Source: Hygrophila difformis
Lineage: Eukaryota > Streptophyta > Magnoliopsida > Lamiales > Acanthaceae
DNA length: 64,000 bases
Direction of reading: 5' to 3'
Assembly (NCBI GenBank): GCA_030278955.1
Contig: JAOANR010000010.1
Location: 28,584,174-28,648,173, forward strand
Below, piece by piece: positions 56,773 to 64,000 of this stretch (within the stretch, counting starts at the first letter, position 1; each line of letters opens with the position of its first letter). The position numbers were made by a program, and so were the translations under genes. The notes under the pieces are model-generated. The model saw only the letters and a program-made list of their open reading frames with translations. It was not told where the DNA came from and ran no database searches.

Positions 56773-57076
56773 TGTTATAATATTGATTATATAAGTATGA
56801 AATGTATATGTATATGACCGGTGTAATATGATATAATTATAAGGAACTATAACTATACAATGCAGAAAGGGAACAAGAGTGAATACAATAGCAAATGAAC
56901 CGATGGAATTGTGTATTCAATACTTTAAAAGTGGTTAGTATTTATAAAAGCTAACCACCTCTTTAGATAAGGATGAAGTATATAGGCACATGACTTATGA
57001 GGCCTATAGATGGTGTGACTTGCAGTATTTATTGACAAAGTGCAGACATCCAAATCTTATCGTTGATTATATAACA
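56773..57076 (-). repeat. Ty1/copia LTR (3' LTR), 304 bp
   Basis: Begins TGTTATAATATTG and ends ATTATATAACA, an inverted TGTTAT pair. On the minus strand a polypurine tract AAAGGGGGAG (57,086-57,077) abuts it, so it is the 3' LTR of the element that continues to the right. The 5' LTR was not found. Confidence 0.75.
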
Positions 57077-60000
57077 CTCCCCCTTTGGATGTCTTATATA
57101 TAAAGAATATGCATCGATAAAACCTTACTAGATAAAAATACTCTAGGAAAAAAATATAGTGAAGGAAAAAGAGTACATAATTCTTGTATGGTTATTTCTC
57201 CCCCTGATTAAAACATTAGTTGAGATTCTTCAATTGGCGCATCCCGATGTTTCTCACCAATTTCTCGAATGTTTCTGTTGGTAGTGCCTTCATAAACAAA
57301 TCGCAACCATATACATTCTCGACTGGCTTCATGGATTTCTAAAATTTCAGCATGATTTGATGAAGTAGCAGTCAAAGTCTGTTTTATTGATCTCCATAAA
57401 ATTGTTGTACCACCACATGTAAAAACATAGCCAGTTTGAGATTTGACTTTATGTGGATCTGATAAATATCCAGCATCAGCAAAGCCGATTATTTCATGTC
57501 GAGAATCATTTGGGTAAAATAACCCAAGATCAATAGTTCATTGGAGATAGCGAAATATATGTATAATACCATTCCAATGTCGTTTTGTAGGAGATGAACT
57601 AAAACTCACTAATAAATTTACTGCAAATGATATATCTGGTCTAGTGCAGTTTGCGAGATACATTAAAGCACCAATGGCACTTAAATATGGGACCTCTGGT
57701 CCAAGAATTTCTTCGCCTTCATCTTGTGGTCTAAATGGATCCTTTTTTGGATCAAGTGACCTTACGAGTTACGACCATTGGAGTACTAAATGGAAGACCT
57801 TTATCATATAAAATCGATCTAAAACTCTCTGAGTATAAGTTGTTTGATAGACAAAAGTTCCATCATTCAAATATTCAATTTGCATACCAAGACATGATTT
57901 GGTTTTACCAAAATCTTTGATTTTAAATTCATTTTTCAGGTATTCAACAGCCTTTTGAAGCTCCCCTGGAGTTCCAATCAAGTTGAGATCATCAACAAAA
58001 ACTGCAATGATTACAAACTCTTGTCCATTTTTCATAATGAAAATACATGTACAAATTGGATCATTTGTATAACCCTCATGTACCAGGGACTCACTAAGTT
58101 GGTTATACCACATTCACCCGGACTGTTTCAGTTCATATAAGGATTTTTGTAATTTGATGGTATACATATGTTTAGGATTTGATTTATATGTCTCCGACAT
58201 TTTTAATCCATCTGGGATCTTCATATAGATATTTATATCTAAATTTCCACATAGATACGCAGTAATGACATCCATTAGTCTCATTTCAAAATTTTGATGG
58301 ACTGCAAAATTGATAAGATATCTAAATGTTATCCCATCCATTACAGGGGAATATGTTTCATCATAATCAAATCCGGGTCTCTGTGAGTACCCTTGGGCGA
58401 CTAATCTCGCTTTGTATCTGACAATTTCATTTTTGTCATTTCTTTTTCTTACAAAAACCCATCTGTATCCAACAGGCTTTATATTTTCTGGTTTTTTGAC
58501 AATCGGTCCAAACACATTTCGTCTAGCCAGGGAATCCAATTAGATTGGATTGCATCTTACCATTTTGGTCAATCTTCTCTTTTCCGGCATTCATCAACCG
58601 ATTTTGGTTCATGATCCTCGTCATCATTTATAAGATCAAGTGCTATGTGGTATGCAAATACATTATCTATGATAATTGCATCTCGTTTCCAAACATTTCT
58701 GCTTGTGACAAAATTGATTGATATATTTCATTATTTTCAAGTTTATGCTCCTTTGTAGCTATTTGCTCTTCAAGAGCTTCTTTTTCCTCTGAAATATTTT
58801 TTGTAATTTTGTCACTTTGTGATCCTCTTTTCGTTCGAGGATTTTTAATTTGGAACCTGGTGGTCTACCACGTTTCAAACATGCAGTAGATTCATCTTTG
58901 GCACTTGTAATTGGTCCCTCTGGGACACTAATTTTGATTGGAACATTTGCTGCCGGTATATGAGATTTTGTTACTCTTTTAGAGTCGCATAATATGTCCG
59001 GTAATTGATTTGCAATATTCTACAAATGTACATTTCTTTGTACTTCTAGTTCACAATCATTTGTACGAGGATCAAAGAAATCTAACAGTGATTTCCAATT
59101 GATTTCTTTTTCTTTCTTTGATTTATTTTTATCTCCCCCTAATGTCGGGAAATGAGATTCGTCAAAATAACAATATTTGAATTTCGCAGTAAATAAATCA
59201 CCAGTTAATTGTTCAAGATATCGAATAATCGATGGTGATTCATACCCGACATATATTCACAATCTACGTTGGGGACCCATCTTTGTACGCCGAGGTGGCG
59301 CAATCGGGACATATACTGCACAACCAAATATTATGAGATGGGATATATTGGGTTCTTGCCCAAATGTTAATTGTATACAGGAGTATTCATGATAATGTGT
59401 CGGTCCTCACCGCACCAATTTTGCTGCATGTAATATTTCATGCCCCCAAGCTGTCAATGGTAATCCAGATCTCATTAATAATGGTCTGGAAATTAATTGT
59501 AAACGTTTTATAAGCGATTCAGCAAGTCAATTCAGTGTATGGATATGAGCAACTGGATGCTAAACTGTAATGCCAATTGACATGCAGTATTCATCAAACC
59601 TCTGGGATGAATATTCACCAGCATTATCCAAACGGATTTTTTTTTATTGTATAATCAGGGAATTGTGCTCGTAATTTAATAATTTGAGCAAGTAATTTCG
59701 CAAATGCATGGTTGCGAGATGATAACAATGATACATTGGACCATCTTGTTGATGCATCAATTAGCACCATAAAATATTTAAATGGTCCACATGGTGGATC
59801 ATAAGTCCACATATATCACCCTGAATTTTTTAAGAAAACCAGGGTTTTCTGTTCCCACTTTTGTTGGTGAATGTTTGGAAATCAATTTTACTTGGGAGCA
59901 ATCAACACATATATAATCTTTATGTTGCACCAATTTTTGTCCCTTTAATGAATGACCATGACTATTTGTAATAATTCGCCTCATCATTGTAGAATCAGGA

Positions 60001-60108
60001 TGGCCTAGGCGATCATGCCATATCATATATTCGTCATTAAGCCTATGGCTTCCAATAGACCTCTGGCCTATTTTGGGATGATATTCATTAATGGGCATGT
60101 GGCCATCA
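57077..60108 (-). pseudogene. Ty1/copia pol remnant (integrase, RT, RNase H)
   Basis: In minus-strand order: the GAG-pre-integrase/HHCC region (60098-59799, HDRLGHPD...CVDCSQVK), integrase core pieces (59812-59624, KYFMVLIDASTRW), then RT. RT comes in two frames, 58539-58114 (YRWVFVRKR, YKARLVAQGYSQ, DVITAYLCG, SLYELKQSG) and 58113-57769 (AVFVDDLNLIG palm motif, LGMQIEY). RNase H remnants lie to about 57,300. The integrase-before-RT order defines Ty1/copia. Gag, protease and the 5' LTR are missing: the 5' end stops near 60,108 at gypsy sequence. Many stops and frameshifts. Confidence 0.85.
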
Positions 60109-60110
60109 AT

Positions 60111-60251
60111 ACACCTGGCGTGGGAGCCAAATCAACAGCATTAATTATTCCGGAAGGACCATGCTCCAGGAGCCGGACTAAGAAATTCACGGACCAAATT
60201 GCCAGCCTTCTCAAGTCTGCAGAATTCACAGATGAAATCAACAAAGAATAA
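60111..60251 (+). pseudogene. C-terminal tail of a Ty3/gypsy polyprotein
   Basis: A short plus-strand coding end reads IIPEGPCSRSRTKKFTDQIA and ends with TAA at 60249-60251. GP-x-(T/S)RSR-x-KK is a recurring tail motif in plant chromovirus-type polyproteins. It lies directly before the LTR at 60.3-61.2 kb, as the 3' end of pol should. The rest of pol to the left has been replaced by copia sequence. Confidence 0.5.
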
Positions 60252-60259
60252 GGTAGCAG

Positions 60260-61240
60260 TTTGAAAGCATTGATCATGATCCAGTTCGAAGAAGACTCAG
60301 GACCCATTCATCCGGGTCCTGCAACATCAGACTAAATCCGGAAGGAGGAGACCTCAAGATGCACTTACGGATCAAATTAGCATAATGAGGTCAAAAAGGT
60401 GGACCCCACCGCAACCGTCGTCGCTGTCGCCACCACCGTTGCCGGAATTTCGCCGGAGCTCCGACCAAGTTGCCGGAATCTGACCTAACTTCGTCGAAAA
60501 AGTCGTCGTCGCCGGTCAACGGCCAGAACAGTGGCCGGAAGCAGTGGACCCCAACCGAATGAGAGTTAGAAAGATTTTTGCACATTTACGACGCTAAGCA
60601 GGACTTACGACGCTAGCCTTGTTCCACGTCGTAAGTGAGTGTTTCGCGTCGTACAAGAGAGAGGAAGAGATAGACGAAGCTTATGACGCTAGACATGGAC
60701 TACGACGCTAACCACGTTCACGTCGTACACCTTGTCTCACGTCGTAACCAGTGGATCACGTCGTAATCTTGTCCATTTTTCTTGCTCTTCATTTTCTCCT
60801 AATTTAAACATTGTTAGACTTGTTTAAACCTTTAGTTTGCTTGTTTAATGGGCTTGGACTATATATATGTCCTCCCCAACATTTGTAACACATCTTTTGG
60901 CATATTGAATGAAATGATCATTTCTCTTACAAAAGATCATCCGAGAGCATACCCCCTCTCACACACCTTTGTATGTTTGTTGGGAAACATTCATCAACAT
61001 TGGCTTGTAGCTACCATCGTTGATTATCAAACTGAGGCTCGAGTGGAAAGATTGGGTTGAGGTCAAGGTTTCTACACTTTGGTTGCTTCCCCCGACGATT
61101 CTTGTTGCAGTTTAGCTTTCTTATCCCTTCATTTTCATTTCGGTTCTTTTCCATCTTCTTAGTCTTCTGCTTAATCACTTCCTAATCTTCCTTAGTCTTT
61201 TCATAAACAAGTTGGTAACCAAGAGATCCATAGCATCCTA
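60260..61240 (+). repeat. Ty3/gypsy LTR with TATA box and FFRR word array
   Basis: Bounded on the right by the primer site at 61,248. The TATA box TATATATAT is at about 60,860-60,868. The left border is not exactly defined, possibly near 60,387 (TGAGG). At 60,586-60,764 it carries an array of TTACGACGCTAA and CACGTCGTAA words. Confidence 0.65.
60586..60764. repeat. ACGACGCTAA / CACGTCGTAA array, LTR block
   Basis: Nine words in a set order: two forward (ACGACGCTA), two reverse (CGTCGTA), two forward, three reverse. Word spacing is about 15-25 bp except for a purine-rich break. Forward and reverse words are complementary over TTACGACG/CGTCGTAA. Confidence 0.85.
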
Positions 61241-61247
61241 ATTTGTT

Positions 61248-61260
61248 TGGTATCAGAGCC
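61248..61260 (+). promoter_or_regulatory. Gypsy primer-binding site (tRNA-iMet)
   Basis: TGGTATCAGAGCC, a perfect match to initiator tRNA-Met, in plus sense a few bases after the LTR. It sets the orientation of the element, and gag follows 1.6 kb downstream. Confidence 0.9.
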
Positions 61261-62889
61261 TCTTGGTTTTACTTGTGTATTTATTCCCTATCAAAAACCC
61301 TAAAAATATTTCTATTCCGAAAATACCAAAAATATTGTTCTTGCTTGTTTGGTGCTACTGCCGAGACCATCCTACTTGTCTAAACCTTCATTTTCTCATT
61401 GTGTGATTGTGTATGCATGATATTAAGTTTGACTCATTATTTGAGCATATTTGAACACAACAGTGGGGATATTTAGGGTTTGGAGTGTGAGATTTGTTTT
61501 GTGTTCTTGGTGTTCATATTGGTGTTCATCCGAGCTAATGTGTTCTTGGCAAATATTGTAATAGTTTACTCCATATTAAAGGCTAGAATGTTAGAGCCGT
61601 TATCGTTAATGTCCAATCATGTGTAATTCGGCTCCTTGAACAGTGTGTAGAGCCTTGAGATATTGTAAGATATTGTATGTAATTAATTTCCCAAGGTAGT
61701 ACAAGACCAGCCACCGTAAAAGGAGGAAGTCAAAAATTGTGGGCCAAATCCAGACTACGACGTCAACCGCGTCTACGACACTATCCTTGTCTCACGTCGT
61801 GGCCCAAGGCTAACGACGTAAGTATTCCAAAAGTCTTGAACAAGGCATATGACGCTAGACTCCGGACGACGCCAAACACCCTTCATGTCGTAGCCCATGC
61901 TAGAGACGTAATTTCAGAAAGAAGAATTGGGGCCAGGGGACTCCACGACGCTATCCATTGACGACGCCAAACTAGTTCACGTCGTAAGCACATTGCTTCA
62001 CGTCGTACTTTCAAAATCAAGTCAAGAGGCCACCACTAATTTACGACGCTAAACAAGTTACAACGCTAAGCTCGGTCTCACGTCATAACCTGGTCTATCT
62101 TCGTCCAGGCCAAAATTTGAAGGAGCCTTACGATGCCAAAATCGACGACGCCAACCTCGGCTCACATTGTACTCCCTCGCGTCGTCACAACACCAAAATT
62201 TCAAAATTTCCCACCATTGCCAGAAAGCTGCCACGTGTCACATTTTTTAGGAATCCAGCATTAACTATTGTATTGCTAGGAATTTCCATATATTCGAGTG
62301 ATTTTTGAGTGGAGTACAATAAAGTGAATATCGGACTGGCACAATCGTAAAACCGTAGCCCGAGAAGCCACTTGAGTATTTATACAATAAGGTGGATATC
62401 GGACTGGCACCTTGTGAAACCTAGCCCGAGATGTCATTTGAGTATTCAGGGTTATATCCGAGTGTTTTAATTGGTGAGGTTCAATTTTACACTTCCAAAT
62501 CGGGACCAAATACACTGTTGTTGTGATAATTGCTCGCATAAGGTGTTGAACTTAAATTTGACTGCATTGCATATCACTTAGTTCCACCTTATATTTTTGA
62601 ATTGAGTCGAGCAGATACATTTGGTCCGTGTGTTACGCGTCCATCATCTCAGATCTCACTCTCTGTACACTTGGGCATTTGTTTGTGATCATTCTGGACT
62701 GCTAATTCTACCAGGTGTGGGATTAACCCAGCAACTCAGCCATCGGGTTGTGAGCAAGCTGTGTGATTTTATCCGAGTGATTCCGATAAATTCCATTATT
62801 ATTATTTACATAATATCTTCATCTTCTTTTACATAATATTTTCATCTTCTTTTCAGATACTACTTGAATTTGTTTTGTCTAGTGTCTGA
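61261..62889 (+). other. Long gypsy 5' leader with second FFRR block and 70-bp repeat
   Basis: A 1.6-kb untranslated leader. At 61,754-62,188 lies the second, longer array of ACGACGCTAA-type words in about five FFRR modules. At about 62,318-62,375 and 62,390-62,440 a phrase near GTGRATATCGGACTGGCAC, then AGCCCGAGA and TTGAGTATT, is present twice. A pyrimidine-rich stretch ending TTTTCAG at 62,856 may be a splice acceptor before the gag ATG. Confidence 0.7.
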
Positions 62890-62890
62890 A

Positions 62891-63982
62891 ATGGCAGGTT
62901 CAGGTCATTCTTCAAACAAGGATCTGATGGATATGCTGCAAAGAATGACTGCTCATTTGGACAACATGGACCAACGGATGGATGATTTAAATCATCAGGT
63001 TGATAGTTTCAAGGACGACATGGTCATGCATGGCAATGCGGTTCAATCAGAAACCATGAGACGTCTTGAGCTAAAATTACAGGAGGTATTTGATGAGTCA
63101 ACACCGCAGACCACTCCGCCCATGGCGTCTATTAGTCCTTGGAGCCACCCGAGTGGTCCCCAGGGCGTTCAGAACCATGAAATGGAGGAGGCGGAAGCCG
63201 AACTCGAGGCCCAACAGCGGGATGAGGTGAATCTAACCTTTAACCGTCAACGGGGGCCCAGACGTGTTGGCCGAAACAATCCTGTTCCGCAACCACCAGC
63301 TAATCTTCCACCACCGTGAATCCCTGTTCCACCCCGACCGACAAGACATCAATATCATGAATCCGATTCAGATCCCGAAAGAGAAGTGTTCGACCGGAAC
63401 CCCCGCCGAAACAACCGCTATGATGAGCCCGACTGTGACTTGAAGGGGATCAAGTTTGACATTCCCGCATTCAAGGGAACATCCAACCCGGATAAATTCC
63501 TCAAATGGAAGCAATCGATAGAGCTTATTTTCAACTGCCATAACTACGTAGACATCAAAAAGGTCAATTTGGCCATATGTGCATTTAAAGAGTATGCGTT
63601 CATATGGTGGCAGAAAGTAACTCACGAGATTCGACGGAATGGCTATAATCCTATTCAAACTTGGGCTTCAGTGATGCGGGTTGTGGAGAACAGATTTATT
63701 CCGTCTCACTACCGACAGGACTTATATGACAAACTTGCATTTCTTGTTCAAGGGAACAAGTCGGTAGATGAGTATTTCAAAGAAATGGAGGCTCTCTTAA
63801 TGAAAGCCGGAGTAGAAGAAGACGAAGGCATCACTGAGTCTAAATTTCTCAAAGGACTCGGAATTGAGATCCGAAAGGAAGCCAAGCTGCGACCCTACGA
63901 CACTCTATCTGAACTAGTGGAGTTAGCAATGAAGCTTGAGACCGATGAAAGACCACGAGAGCAGAAAGCTCAGTACCGATAG
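62891..63982 (+). pseudogene. Ty3/gypsy gag, interrupted
   Basis: The ATG at 62891 (MAGSGHSS) starts a gag whose first part runs to a TGA at 63317-63319. The same frame continues to a TAG at 63980-63982. The N-terminal part has a coiled coil (about residues 10-65) and a Glu/Gln-rich linker. The gag core follows the TGA: FDIPAFKGTSNPDKFLKW, FIWWQKVTHEI, VVENRFIPSHYRQDL and YFKEMEALLMKAG, the standard retrotransposon gag blocks. The zinc knuckle and pol should lie beyond the window. Two nonsense codons make it inactive. Confidence 0.85.
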
Positions 63983-64000
63983 GATTCCGGATCCAGTTCT

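Overview
The window looks like repeat-rich nuclear DNA of a flowering plant, most likely a eudicot. It has AT-rich intergenic sequence, introns with GT/GC-AG borders, LTR retrotransposons primed by initiator tRNA-Met, Mutator-like elements (MULEs) with plant-only accessory genes, and two integrated pararetroviruses (Caulimoviridae). Only one gene has the look of an intact host gene: a 12-exon gene at 30,007-34,519. The species cannot be told from sequence alone.

Layout. 384-7048: a complete non-autonomous LTR retrotransposon, minus sense, with 2.9-kb LTRs, 5-bp target duplication AGGGT and an 859-bp non-coding interior. 7054-about 16,350: decayed pararetrovirus 1 (EPRV-1), minus strand, with a 968-bp tandem duplication in its coat-protein region. 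16,572-29,685: a 13.1-kb MULE of the Ulp1-carrying (Kaonashi/KI-MULE) type. It holds a transposase reading right, a Ulp1-protease gene reading left, and between them an ORF of the putative plant transposon protein type flanked by large word-like repeat arrays. 30,007-34,519: host gene, best matched to a CANIN-domain/NSE6-like (ASAP1-like) SMC5/6 subunit. 35,402-35,936: non-autonomous hAT with 8-bp duplication. 36,105-43,882: a MULE with perfect 9-bp duplication ACCTATAAA whose interior is a nearly complete pararetrovirus (EPRV-2) with its own promoter, coat, movement, protease-RT-RNase H and transactivator genes. 43,947-44,207: Stowaway-like MITE. 45,412-54,532: a second gene-bearing MULE (9-bp duplication AATACATAA) with a FAR1/WRKY-GCM1-type exon and a plant-mobile-domain gene. 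It was invaded by a gag-only LTR element at 46,513-51,590, which is a relative of the element at 384-7048. 55.5-60.1 kb: hAT-like end, LTR fragment and a Ty1/copia remnant nested in it. 60.1-64.0 kb: a Ty3/gypsy element on the plus strand (pol tail, LTR, primer site, gag) running off the window.

Most elements are wrecked by single nonsense codons or frameshifts but keep exact structural borders, so the order of nesting can be read. The autonomous functions present (MULE transposases, retroviral enzymes) are all broken in at least one place. The host gene has phase-consistent exons throughout.

The most unusual signals are not protein genes. (1) An array of eight units resembling the T-arm/B-box of tRNA genes sits inside one LTR, in the slot where the related LTR has an unrelated short array. 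(2) The primer-binding site of the 384-7048 element is present three times in 62-bp tandem repeats that form hairpins. (3) Unrelated element families here each carry an array of short self-complementary GC-rich words, one of them with an ordered forward-forward-reverse-reverse grammar. (4) A MULE encloses a pararetrovirus opened at its primer site.
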